From contig VTPC01008088.1 of NCBI GenBank assembly GCA_011009095.1, positions 38,729 through 102,728 of the forward strand: a stretch of 64,000 bases of DNA, in the 5' to 3' direction. The notes under the pieces are model-generated. The model saw nothing but the letters and a program-made list of their open reading frames with translations. It was not told where the DNA came from and searched no databases. The translations under genes and the position numbers were made by a program. Shown here one piece after another: positions 25,157 to 36,955 of this stretch; the first letter of the stretch is position 1, and each line of letters starts with the position of its first letter. Source of the DNA: Ignelater luminosus (Eukaryota; Arthropoda; Insecta; Coleoptera; Elateridae).

Positions 25157-28100
25157 TTATTGATCAAGATAAAACTTATCACCGTACCATTCTTTATGAT
25201 TATCTAGGAAACTGAAACAAATGCATGTTATAAATACTTTATGAAGAGAGGTCTTTGAAAATACACAATAAGATATACGTAACTATTTTATTATATAAAT
25301 AAGTAAAACCAGATTTATGATCGAAATAAACCATGTTACAAAAAATATATCTTATTTGTTTTTAATAAAGTAATATAGTAAAGTTATCACTTTTTTAAAA
25401 TGAAGAATAACACATTAAAGATGTAGCAGGTTTCCTAAAAGATAACATCTAAAAGGATTCTAATAAAGTATTATTCATTTTTAAATTTGACTTTTTACAC
25501 TTTTTCTTAATTTAACCAACTTAAAACCTAATTATTTCGTTTTACAAGATTTCCTCAGCGTACTTGCTAAAAAAACAGTTACGTGTGCATCTATACATTT
25601 AATAATCAACTTGTTTGTGCACATTTAATGTTTTGTAAATAATTCAATATTCCAAATTAATTTTAAGGTAGTATCTCTGATACAATCCAGCCCAAAAATA
25701 AATTCTCGTATAAACATAAAATTGTTGGAACATCAGTAGTCAAGTGTTCATTATTTTTGTCAGAGACTGTTAATTTAAAATGTTGTAAATGTAAAAGCAT
25801 TCTTTCTCTTAAAGAAATAAGGAAAGAAAGACGTTTAGGACCTCTACTTACCAAGAAATTCTTAAACTTGCATAATTTAAAAATGTTTATCTTTTCAATA
25901 AATCGGGCAGAAATTTTCTTTTTGTATTCAAAATATTCATAATAAACTAATTTATAAATAAGTTGTATACAAAAATTTTAAAGTTATGACAGAAAATATG
26001 TAACTTTTAGTTAATTGGTATGTGCAAAGCATGTAAAAAGTGCCAACTTTGATCGCAAATATCTACTCTATTAAACGGGCTAAAATTTTCAATTTCAGCT
26101 ATTTGCTAAAAGAAAGTTATTCTTTATATGTACACGCAGTTTCATTAAATTCCATAGAAAAGTGGGTTTATGGTGGGTTACCTTTAAGGTAGTATCTCCG
26201 TAAAACCACTTTTCTATGGAATTTAATGAAATTGCTTGTACACATAAAGAAATTGCATATATATTTTGTATTATTTAGTTTCAGATTTCTAAGATTTCAC
26301 ATGTGAAGGTACAAAAATTAAAGAAATTATTTTTGGGGGACACAGAATTTTTTTCTGTTCTAGAATACAAAGTTAAAGTAGAGAAATTTCCCAGATTCCA
26401 GTGGCACAATCCAATACTGCTTCATATGTATTAATTACTAGATAAAGTAATCAGAAGATCGGTAACTCTCTCTATTCTCCTTAATTTAGAACTCTCTTTG
26501 AAGTGACCAACCTTATTACAGGGTTTAAGCTTCCATTTGCATTTTCAGAAAATACAAAAGAGAAGGCATTTAGCTAACATTTTTTAGACACGATTACCAT
26601 ATGTAATTTGGAATAAAGAAAAAAATTGATTTTCAATTGTCTTTTAAAAAAAGCATTTTAAAGTTTTGTGGTAATAATAATACGCAAATAAAAAGCAAAG
26701 ATCAATTTTTCCTTCCTTTCTTTCTTCCAGGTTGCATACACAGTGTTGTTTTTTAAGACTTCTTGCCCTTTATATTTCACAAACAAAAATGAAAATATCT
26801 AAACAAGAAGATACACATCAAGTTATGTATGTAGGGGGACACTACATACAGAGTTAACTCTGTGAGGTGAGTACGTCAGACTGAACGCAGCATAAATAAC
26901 ACAAACCTCCATGCAATACATCAATGTAAAGAGAATCATGATTACAATCTTTTAATGAAAATAAAACTGTGATAAAACAAACATCTCATTTTTGTGATAG
27001 ATTGAAGTAGCATTATCCAAGTATTTAGTTGCTTTAAAGCAGCAGTGAAGAAAGAAATAAAGCATTTTTATGAATACAGTAGCAACTCGCAATTCATCTT
27101 ATCCAATGCAAACATTCGAAGTTGCACTTGTTTTTCATCTAAAATACACACTAAAACGAGCAAGATGCAATTATTCACTTAATGAGTATGATTTATATTT
27201 GTTGTACCTATCATAAAACATTTTATGCAGTAGTTTTGAGTCAAGTTGGGAAATTGGATGGTTTTCATGAGTATTTTAAGTAAAGAATAAATGTCATTAC
27301 ACATTTTGTTTTGAATAATGTGAATTGAGTTGTTAATACACTTCAATTCACATTATTCAATTAAAGATGTTTATTTTCATCTATCTTGTATCCAAAATAT
27401 GCATTAAGACCATTGAGATGCATTCATTTACTTGGTTAACACAATATAGATCTAGTATTACTAAAACTTTAGATCAAATAGGCTGATTTGGGTTTTATTT
27501 TCACCAAGAGATTGTAAAATTGTGATTCTCTTTACAATCAGAAGTATATCATTTAAGATTTTGAGGTCAGGTGAGCTGGGGTAAATCCAGTAACATCTAT
27601 TATTCAGTTAATTTTGTATCTTAGTATCCCCCTTCATTTTTAAATTGATGTGTCTTTCCTTTTTTAGATATTTTCATATGTTTGCAAGATATAAAGGCTG
27701 AGAAATTTAAAAAAACACCAATTGTCTGCAAAATAATTCCACATATGGTATGTGATCACTGATCAGTATAAGCTACCAAATGATTTTACAGGATTTGGAG
27801 TGGAGATTATTGAAGAAAATGTGTAAATATGTACCACATCTTGCAAAACATATGTATCAAATGGTGACCAAAAACAAGTATTTTTACAAATGTTTATTTA
27901 TGTTGTATAAAACACACTGCTCCAAGAAATTAACGCATTATTATTGAAAAGATTATCTTCAACTAAATTTACAAGCTTTAGGATTCCTAGGCAAAATATA
28001 ATAAAGTAAGCTATGTTCTTGATGTTTCTGAAAGTGTTGTTTCCTTTTTTTTTGAAAATTGCAGTACCAGCATTTGTATTTGGCGCCGTTGCACGATCAA

Positions 28101-31100
28101 AAATTTTGCATAAACATTTAGTACCGATTAGTTGTGCTTTGTTAAACCTAAGTTTACAATACCCAAACTGTCATTTTGCCACAGCTACATACAATCCAGA
28201 AACATCGTGAACTGAATATAGAAAGAAACATTTAATTTTAAAATGTGCAGATAATATGCCATAGTAATAAGTGACAGTAATCACCAGACAATGGATTGTT
28301 TCAGCGACAACAGGGTTGAATGTACATTAGAACATTAAAATATTGTTAATAAGCAAAAAAGATTAGCCCATACTGATGAAGTTGGTTTTTCATGACATTT
28401 CAAGGTACTTACTTATTGTAGGTGTCATCAGATTTGCAACGATGCTATGTCTGAATAAATTGTCAAGTGTAATCTAAACCTTCTGCATGGTAATTTATCA
28501 GATTTAGCTCATTTAGCATACCAAATTCAACAAATAATAAATGTATACTGTATTTGTGTAGAAAATACAATTTTGATTTAATTCGGGTAATATATGAAAA
28601 ATTTTAAAAATAAAGTCCACTTGTACAATTTTGTATAATTAAGAATATTAATAAAATACTATTAAAAGTGCTCTTTAAAATAATAAAATTCTGCAACAAT
28701 TTTCAAGCCAATAACACCTACATCCTATTGATTATTAGAATTATCTAGTAGCTACTGTAGTGAATCCGATCCTGTTGCTGCTGAAACAATCCAATGTCTG
28801 GTAATCACACAGTAACAAGTTTGTTATTCATGCAATGGAAGAATCTCAAGATATTTGACCTTTTTCAACTTTACCTTGTGACTGCTATCTTGTATGGCCA
28901 ATATTTTCCTTTCTATGTATTGGTTTTTGCTTTAATTAAAATTAGTTCAAGTTAAAATGACTCATTTGGTGCAAACTTTGCCCCCAACCTAATTTATTAT
29001 ATAAAAGGAGACTTTTTATTTACCTGAAGAGGCCTATAAAAGGCTGTAACTAAGTGTCAAATGGCATCGTTATTTAAATGATTGTTTTGTTTAAAATAAG
29101 AGCAAGAAACTGGCATAAGGTACTGTCATTTTTTAATTCGAATCTCAATTCAATGCAAAATTGTGCGTAGTAATACCAAAGCATATCAAACATAAAATTC
29201 TAGTAGTCATGCACTAATTTCTTGAAGCAGAGTATTACAAAATTCTGAAAAAACCCAGAAAATACTCATTTTGCACATCAAACTTAATTTAAGATTTTAG
29301 GAACATTTAACATAGCCACCTAGAACTACAGGCCAACGCATTAAGTGACGACGGCGAAAATAGTGGTTGAGAAATTATCAGGGTTCAGGGCAACTTTCTA
29401 CAAAAAAATAGTTGAAAATGTAACTTTTGATTTTAAAAAAGGAACTGAAAAGTAACCTTCATATTAGCTACCCTGACAATAATGTGTATGTAGTTATTCA
29501 CAAATCAAGAATTCTAAACGTAGTTTTCCAGTTGAGATAAGTCTCAGTTACACCTTGGTCTACAAAATTAATTTAGACCAGAAAATACACCTATGGCCCA
29601 AGACATGTACAGCGTTGGACAGATTAAATTGAACAGCGCCTGTTAGGTAGGTAACCGGTCATATCTGATGTGTTTGTCAGGTTGCCTAGATTTATCAGGA
29701 CCGAATTAAGTTATATTTTTAATTTAGTATTTTTTTTTTTAAATTAGATGAGGAATTTTATAGTAAAGCGACAGAATTACATGATAAATAATAAACAAAT
29801 AATTCAGACACAACTAAATGATGGTGAGATTTATGAGTGTAGAAGAATAGGTTGTGAAATTCGAAATAAATTGTGTGAGTTTTATGTTTTAGTGAAAAAA
29901 ATCTTTTTTTTTTGTAAAATAAAGTAAAGTATCAAAAATATGCCTAGAATATTTTTAATATGTATACAATCAATTTATACAATGTTTCCGTGGCTAATTA
30001 ACGAAAAAAGGGTGGCTACTAAATTAAAAATATAACTTAATTCGGTCCTGATAAATCTAGGCAACCCGACAAACACATCAGATACGACCGGTTACCTACC
30101 TAACAGGCGCTGTTCAATTTAATCTGTCCAACGCTGTACAACACTTTTTTCTACAATTGACTCCAATATAATAAAAAATTCTGTTTAATTTTAAATTAAT
30201 TTATAACATTATCCGTTTCAAATTATAAAACAATATGGTAGGCCATGATTTATTTTTATTGACAGCACCACAAAAAAGGTTATATTTTATGGAATGGCAA
30301 AACTGAAAATTCTGTTTCTGTAAAGTTGTTAATATCTCATGTTGTCAGCTTTTACCTGATTTCAGATTATAATAATTCAAACAAAACATGATATAGTCAA
30401 TCACTATTTCATTCTATTTCAGACCTTAATTTGGATTTGAAAGATGGTAAATGAATTAAATTCACAAAATAAAAATGCATTTTTATAGAATAAACAACAA
30501 AGTCAATATATTAACTTCTCGAAACTCAAACTTGAATAACTGAACATACTATACATTAAACTTTCATTAATGTTATCTTAGTGTGCACCAATGTGCACAG
30601 CACATTTACAATTTTTACCACTTCAGTTTCAGATTTTTGAATTTAACAAGAACACCATCTATATGTTATGTTTCACAGTTGGTGTAACCAAAAATAAGGA
30701 AGAAATTCAAACTGTTCCAGCAGTGTTAAAGAAAAATATTTTTTTCATTTCAACTTGAAGAATTTTTCATTTTATGTTTGTAAATAGTTCAAAAAAGAAC
30801 CTTTTTTATTGAAAAAGTAGTAAAAGTAACTTGAATATAAAAAAAGTAAATAAATAGTGGTCGTGCTCCTGCTATGCGAAATACATACAAACATTTTTAG
30901 GATTTAAGTTTTGTAATTTTTTTATCTGCAATATTTTTACTCTTCTCTAATGAATTTCTATTGATTTTAGAATAATTATTGAGACATATATTACACATTA
31001 TTGTAATGGCCTTTTCTATTAGCTTATTGCTAAAATTGCAATCAGACATATTGATATGAGAACGGTTTATTTTATAAATACTCCAAACAAAAAGTAAATA

Positions 31101-34100
31101 AGTGCTTCTTTGATTAGGTAGTTGCAGGGATTCCGTTTCAAATTTGTTGGAAATTAACGCTTTGAATATTTGAATGCAATTTTGACAAAGTAAAAATTTA
31201 TTTATTGCTTTTGATGTTTGCAAATCTTTCCCAAACTATTTTCCTCTCACCATTAGGAAACTTAAAAACCGGAGGGTACAAATTGGATTTCTTATTGCTA
31301 CTGCAATTTTTAATAACATAAGTGGAAGGCATCCTCAGCGGAACCGCAACTCTTGTTTGTTACTGGAGAAATAACAGACATTTAAAATGTGAGCTGCGAA
31401 TCTTCTTTATGGTGTTGCATTCACGATGGTGTGCAAACATTAGGGGTTCGAGTATTTCCGTTTGCACTGGCTTGAAGTTCTAGATGGCTTTGCATTTAAC
31501 TTTAGGAGTATATATTTATCATTTTCAAAATTAAGTCAGATCTTCTTTTCTGGTTTTATATCATTTTTTGTTTTGTTTCTCATATTACAACTCTTCAGTT
31601 TGTAAATCTTAAACTTCCATCAAACTATGAGCAACATTTACTTAGATCGTGTAGTTCATTCTTAACGCCTTTATGAGTTGTTTTATTACCTACTTGTAAT
31701 GCGCAACCAAAGAAAGAATGATATACATTACACTATCATCTATCTAACCACCTGATGCAACATTACATTCCTGATTGTTTAACACTCCAACTTGTATGAC
31801 GTCATCAATAGATAGCGGCACAATTCAATCACATGAAATAAGCAAATGTAACGAATGTGTTAGTACATATCTTTATTTGCTGTTCTCAAATTACCCTCCA
31901 ACCAGTGTCACATTTAAAAGTAAAATATATGTACTAATAGCAACTGTTCTGTAAAAATACATATTTTTACATACTTTTTGTACAAAATATGTACTTTTAC
32001 ATAAAATAGTGACAAACTCCAAACCTTGATTTTAATATACAGGGTGAGATTGAAATTCAGTTGTCTTTAATGCAAATGCATGAGATTAGGGTGCTCGAAA
32101 ACAGTGAACTGGAATTCCTGTAACTTAAAATGAAGATTAAATAAATAAAAACAACCTTCAACAAGTTTTAATCTTTATTATGGATGATGTCATTGTAAGT
32201 AATTTATCTGAAAACTGGGGTATACATCAGCAGTTCTAAAAAAAAGGCTCTGTTTAAATTTAAAATGTTATCAATGAACATCTCTGAGCATCAGCAATTA
32301 CCCATTAAATTTTTTCTAACTATTTCGATTTCACCCTGTAATTTAAAAAAAAAACTATTCCGATTAATAATAATACTAATAATTTTTTAAACTCAGCTTA
32401 AACCCTGATGGATACACCATCAACAGTATAGGTTGAAACAGTATTCAATGCAATTCTTTAAGTTAAAAACAAAATAAAAGCAGTAAATTACAGTTTGACT
32501 TACAGAAAGTCAACTTTATTTATTATTAGTTTTAGAATTCAATGAAAAACATGAACCATACTTACTCAATAAAGGTATCAATATGACTCAACAGAACTTT
32601 TAATTTATTCTCTGATACACTGCACGCATTTAATAAGTCAGGCAATTTAACTGCAATCAAAATAGGTATTCAAATAAAACAAACACGTAAAGAAAACAAA
32701 GTAAACCTACTAAGTAAACGTAACAGATGTGTTGCTCCATAAACAAGAGATGGTGGTAAAGGTTGCTGACTATATACATGTTCTGGAAGCAACCTCCAAG
32801 ATAAAAGTTTTGCCATAGGACCTGGAGTATCAGAAGTACCAGCGCTGAAAAAAAGTGAAAGCAAATATTATACTGCCAACCAAAATTGCTTCAATGTAGT
32901 GTACCTAGCAGTGTGCCTCGTATTTGTGACAGGTTCATGAAGTATACCATTTGTATCAGCGTCTAGACTACGGCCAGATCTTAATCCTCTCCTACGTGTT
33001 GCAATTCTTTGTCCTATATTATTACTATGATGCCCTTCACCATCATGATTATTATAATTTTCATCATCAGTTTCTACATTAGGTAAATGAGCATATTCCA
33101 GATCTTCAAGTTCAGTCTTAACAGTTCTACAAAAAGACGTAATTTAGCAAATAAATATAATAAAGAAACTTGTATTTCTTCAATTAACTTTTATACAGAT
33201 AGTCATCTGTTTAGCTACAGAGATTATACAGTGTGTCTATTTTAAAATGACCTACATGGGGATATTGGAAACGGTAATAGATACAAGGTTGATTAAATGG
33301 GGAAAGTTTTGTATTCATATGTCGATGAATAATCCATGGTTGCATTGACAAATATCTGTCCTGTTTCAAAGGTACAGGGTGAAAACCAAAAAAAGTGCAT
33401 TTTCTAAACTCCAGATTTATTTATTTGTTATTAGAGATAAATGCACAATATTTTCAGAAACGAAATAGCGACTAATAAGGATTTCAAAGACAACTTAAAT
33501 GCTAGGCCTTCTAGATTTCACGTACTCGTATTAAACGTTTGTTTTTCTTATGGGCGCCAATTGGACTTTTACATTTTTGAAATCCTCATAGAAAGAGCTT
33601 TTCAACCATGTACAATATAACTATGTTTAAAGAAGAGAACGTACAAGAAAAGAGAAAATACAAAATTAAGATTTAACCATAGTAAGCTTCATTTTTTTGA
33701 TATTCTTATGTAGTCTATAAATTGTAGATAATTGAAATACAGTAGACTCTTACTAAATTGACTTCCTCTTAATTGTATGTCTCCCTTATTTATTGGCACA
33801 TATAATAATACATCCACCATATCTCAGAGACAAACTAGGTTGTCACCAAATTCTGCAAGAGAACAAAGGTAATAAAACTAAGCTTTGTCCTGCTAGGTGA
33901 CTTAACAAATTGGATTTCTTAGTTATTTTTAAACAGATTCACTAGATAAATATTTCAGGAGGTGAAGTACATTATTATAAGTCTTGCAATAAAAATTCAA
34001 TTTTCAGAAAAACAAATTGATTCAACATAGTTTTCCTCTGAGGTACAATGTACAATATTTTGCTGTATAGTTTTCATAGTTTTTGTTCTTTATTATTGGA

Positions 34101-35387
34101 AGACTGGATATTCTGTTAACAGACTTGTTTCTTTCTCTAAATAGGCATCAAACTTATCCAAGTCAATTTTAAGGAAGAGTTTACAATACTTTAGGGAAAA
34201 CAACTTACACCTCCTGTTTAACTGATGGGATTGATGACAGATATTTTGCTTGAGCAGTTTCAATTTGATTTTGTTCTTTTCTATACAACAGTAAATCAAT
34301 TAATGTGAAATCAAAATATATTCGTAATCCATCGAGCATTTCTTTACAGAGATTTAAACTAAAAAGCACAAACCATTACTACAGATACATTTTATTTACA
34401 ACATATTTTCCATACTTTCTTTGTAAATCTTCTGGCCTAATCTTTGAAGGGTTTCTGTGCCTTCCATGTGATTTCTCATTTAAACCACAAAGTAGACTCA
34501 TTGCATAATGCCTCCAATAAGATTCCAATATACTTACAACATTTGGTTCTGTAGGTAATTTCATTAGCTACAACATTGCAAATTAGAAGTTATTTAGAAA
34601 TCTGAGTATTTACTATACCTTGTTTCTATTATTAATAAGATGATAGTCATGTTCTAAAATGTTTCTTAGATCCTGTGTAAGTTCAATAGGAATTGTGTCT
34701 TCTTCAACAGACGAGTCTTCTTCTGAACTACTGGCTGATTCTTCAGTATCCATATGTGCAGGACTTCCTGAACTTCCATCTTCTGATGATTGAGCAATAC
34801 GTTCACTAATTTTACGATTATGTTTTTTTCTTTCTCTTCTATACAAATATGCACCTCTGTAATGTAGCATTATGTGAGCATTTAAAAAATATAATTTAGA
34901 TAAATTTACAATTGAAGTTGTGACTTTTCTGCTAAGTCTTTCTGTAACTGACGATTTTCAGGTGTGTCTTTAAGAACATATTCTTCTCGTACGCATCTAT
35001 CCCAGGATGAATTCCATCCCTATGTGTAGAGAATACTTTAGATGAATAAATAAATAACATTATGAATTAATGAATGAACTTTGTCAGTTCTAACTTGTTC
35101 TTCAATGATAATCGAAATATTTGTTTTATTATTAAATATGAAACTTGCATTAATTACCTGAAAATGTATAAGATACTCGACATTTTTTCGACCTCGATGA
35201 TCTTTATTAACAACAATATCAAGCACCTAAAAGTCAAAGATTCTATTACGGTAGAGATTTTAAATTTAAGGTTATAGATTCTTACTTTAGAATCATACAA
35301 TACTTTAGCTTTAGTTGGATCTGGTTCATAACACAATACTCTTTCTCCTTCATAGAATTTTAATTTTACGCCTCTAGTTGATACCAT
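25157..35387 (-). CDS. msl-3: MSL3: chromo-barrel and MRG-domain chromatin protein, complete, 10 exons
   Basis: MSL-complex reader of methylated nucleosomes. Exons 5' to 3': 35387-35286, 35226-35158, 35019-34910, 34856-34619, 34567-34416, 34358-34209, 33126-32905, 32844-32711, 32650-32566, 25211-25157. All phases agree and give 438 residues plus TAA. The start is the first ATG ([11 protein letters not shown]), as in family members. The chromo-barrel (1-90) has [17 protein letters not shown] and FQGWNSSWD; E21, Y31, F56, W59 and W63 sit where the family has its aromatic cage. An acidic Ser/Glu linker (about 110-150) precedes the MRG domain: [50 protein letters not shown]. The last exon adds [20 protein letters not shown]15 is the alternative, but the long split MRG insert and ATHLLRLL favour MSL3. 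It is somewhat shorter than my recollection of the fly and human proteins (a little over 500 residues). Confidence 0.9.
26121..26250. repeat. Large imperfect palindrome, 50-bp arms
   Basis: The arms 26121-26170 and 26201-26250 are reverse complements at about 46 of 50 positions, with a 30-nt loop. The core is ttcattaaattccatagaaa. The loop contains aaggtagtatctcc, and a near copy, aaggtagtatctct, occurs at about 25667, so this may be one end of a larger repeat family. No target duplication is obvious. Confidence 0.75.
27311..27360. repeat. Perfect 18-bp hairpin
   Basis: ttgaataatgtgaattga (27311-27328) is followed after 14 nt by its exact reverse complement (27343-27360). In RNA of either strand this would be a strong stem-loop. 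It may be a remnant of a foldback element. Confidence 0.75.
29610..30136. mobile_element. 527-bp MITE with long, nearly identical terminal inverted repeats
   Basis: Begins cagcgttggacagattaaat. The right end is its reverse complement over about 120 bp, with two differences that I can count. TA flanks both sides (29608-29609, 30137-30138), fitting the Tc1/mariner class. It sits inside P-like copy 1 and is therefore younger. No transposase frame is present. Confidence 0.85.
31198..31332 (-). pseudogene. THAP-domain N-terminus of a P-like transposase (copy 1)
   Basis: An ATG at 31332 opens 44 codons containing [20 protein letters not shown] and [19 protein letters not shown], a THAP DNA-binding layout (C2CH zinc finger). 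The first cysteine of the C-x4-C pair seen in copy 2 is Tyr here, and a stop follows before the second half of the finger. A further 108-codon frame at 31223-30897 is unassigned element sequence that is also present in copy 2. Confidence 0.65.
32040..32338. mobile_element. 299-bp MITE ending CAGGGTGA, TA-flanked
   Basis: The left end cagggtgagattgaaat and the right end atttcgatttcaccctg are inverted repeats with few mismatches. TA lies at 32038-32039 and 32339-32340. It is in the last msl-3 intron, about 230 bp from exon 9. The CAGGGTG start recurs at several other places in this window. Confidence 0.75.
33127..34208 (-). other. msl-3 intron 6
   Basis: 1082 bp between the SVKQEV exon and the Asp/Asn-rich exon. 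It is AT-rich. A segment starting acagtgtgtctattttaaaa at about 33229 looks repeat-derived, but I found no matching right end. No exon was seen. Confidence 0.5.
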
Positions 35388-35646
35388 ATTATTTATTTCG
35401 TTAATTTTGAAGGTTTTAATTACACTAAAAACATAAAAAACAAGTATAAATATATACAAACTACTGTCACTGTCAAGGTCAAGCATCTGTCAAGTGTCAA
35501 CCGTGTCAACGTGATAGCTGCAGTTTAGCACCTTTATACAGGGTGTTTCTTAATTTGTTGTGTATGTTAATTAATTTTTACGTTACAGAGAAAAAAGTTT
35601 CTATACGCTGATTCCTACGGTTTGCAACATTTTAAAAAAGTTTTAA

Positions 35647-35823
35647 GAAGCAGTCGATTACACGGTAAGTGAAGACAGTTTATGCAAAGAAATTCGCTGG
35701 CAAGAAACCGAAGCAAATAAAAGAATCCTAATGGAAAAACATGGAATTCGACAACAGACTGAATTTTTAAAGAAATATGAAGATATAGAAAAAAAATTAC
35801 AACGATACAAAAGATGTTTATAA
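35647..35823 (+). other. Possible coding exon, divergent from msl-3
   Basis: This 58-codon open stretch has charged, helical composition (KEIRWQETEANKRILMEKHG, QQTEFLKKYEDIEKKLQRYK) and ends in TAA. It is richer in codon-like structure than its AT-rich surroundings. Just upstream, 35583-35677 in another frame reads KFLYADSYGLQHFKKVLRSS before a stop. The two parts could be exons of one small gene or a frameshifted remnant. No family is recognised. Only an internal ATG is available. Confidence 0.3.
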
Positions 35824-36914
35824 AGAAAATATCTTTTTGAAAAAAAAAGTGGAAGTTCTCAACCTAGGCACTAAAAAGTTATCACTAAATCTGTATTGCG
35901 ACATTTTTGTTTAATACACTTACAACTTACTCAGGAAGACCAAAACCATCTCAAAACGTGCAAAATCGAGCAAAGCCTACTAATTTTATACGCAAAATTA
36001 ATTTTTTTCAAAAAACTTTCACGCCTTGTACCTACTTAACAAGACGATTTTGGATATAGAAAAGTTAGGCAGGACTCTCACAGACCTTTGATAGTCTTCG
36101 ATAGATAACTATTAACCGCTGACCGAAAGAGGACGATTAGAACTTATTAAAGGAGTTCTACAACCTCTCTCACTAAGGTTCTTATAGGGCAAACGAAATT
36201 TTGAATTTGCCGCTATTTTCCTGTAATTAAATAACCTCACATGAACCTCAGAAAGTGTTTAATTCTGGTCATGATTTTGGCATTGTTTATAAAGTAATAC
36301 ATAAACAATAACAGTCATCATCATAATCATAATAGTAAGAAAATGAATATTTGCCAACACACATTCAGCTTCAGCTGTAACAATTCAAAATTTCGAACGG
36401 TCAACAAATCGCCTGGGGTCTGTTTACATCCTCGAGATCGCCTACCTGCTCCAAGTAACAATACCGAGGGTCGTCCAGCTTTAAAACTATATTACGTGTT
36501 TTATTTACGGAAATCCTCAACATTGCATAATCGCAATTTTTGACTTCAAAAAGGGGTCTAATACGGTTATAAAAGAACCGTATTACGTTTGTATGCTGTA
36601 ATAGGGAATTCCTTGGGATTTCCTGCAACATTACGGCTTTTAAAAAAATAAACAAATCCTTATTTCGATGCTACAACGGACTGTGTTCCACTCCGAGGGT
36701 TTTAAATATTCTTTTAAAAATCTATTTTATATAATAAATGTGTAATATGACTATCAGCGTTTCCCCATTATTTGTTTTTAGCTGGTTTTTGCGGGTGATA
36801 ATAATAACAAATCAACATAACCTAGCACATAAGCTGTTTTTAAAAATCTGATTTCTTTTTCCGATGCGGGTATGCATGCGCTCTACGTTCATTCTACTAT
36901 CTTCTTAGGTCAAG

Positions 36915-36955
36915 ATGAGTCAAATTGCAAACATGTTTAAAATGATGGGCCGGGG
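36915..36955 (+). other. Possible 5' exon stub with donor site
   Basis: An ATG at about 36915 reads MSQIANMFKMMGRG and runs into gtaagc, a good donor sequence. If spliced it would be a first coding exon; unspliced, it stops three codons later. No matching second exon was found, and the region may be a repeat. Not assigned. Confidence 0.2.

Larger units (their letters stand above)
29311..31492 (-). mobile_element. P-like transposon, copy 1, with THAP-domain start and 7 to 8-bp target duplication
   Basis: Reading on the minus strand, the element starts caaagccatctagaacttca at 31492 and ends with ggtggctatg at 29311. The inverted termini match copy 2 (37414-43375). CATTTAA flanks both sides (29304-29310, 31493-31499), extending to 8 bp if the shared C is counted. 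CA...TG ends, a 7 to 8-bp duplication and a THAP start codon region are P-superfamily features. It lies in the last msl-3 intron and carries a 527-bp MITE. Most transposase coding sequence is missing, so it is probably a deleted, non-autonomous copy. Confidence 0.78.
25212..32565 (-). other. 7.35-kb last intron of msl-3
   Basis: Bounded by GA|gtaagt at 32566/32565 and tttcag|T at 25212/25211. It contains a palindrome at 26121-26250, a hairpin at 27311-27360, a P-like transposon at 29311-31492 with a nested MITE, and a MITE at 32040-32338. Open frames elsewhere in it are short and unsupported. Confidence 0.75.

Noticed and set aside
30897-31223. 108-codon minus ORF as a host gene exon of msl-3
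   Set aside because: Matching sequence occurs in inverse orientation at 43060-43220, inside the second P-like copy, so it is transposon sequence.
34373-34396. A 24-bp intron joining MSL3 exons 5 and 6 in frame (KYVVNKMYL reading)
   Set aside because: Too short to splice; the donor gtatgg at 34415 gives a 57-bp intron and the conserved [13 protein letters not shown] join.
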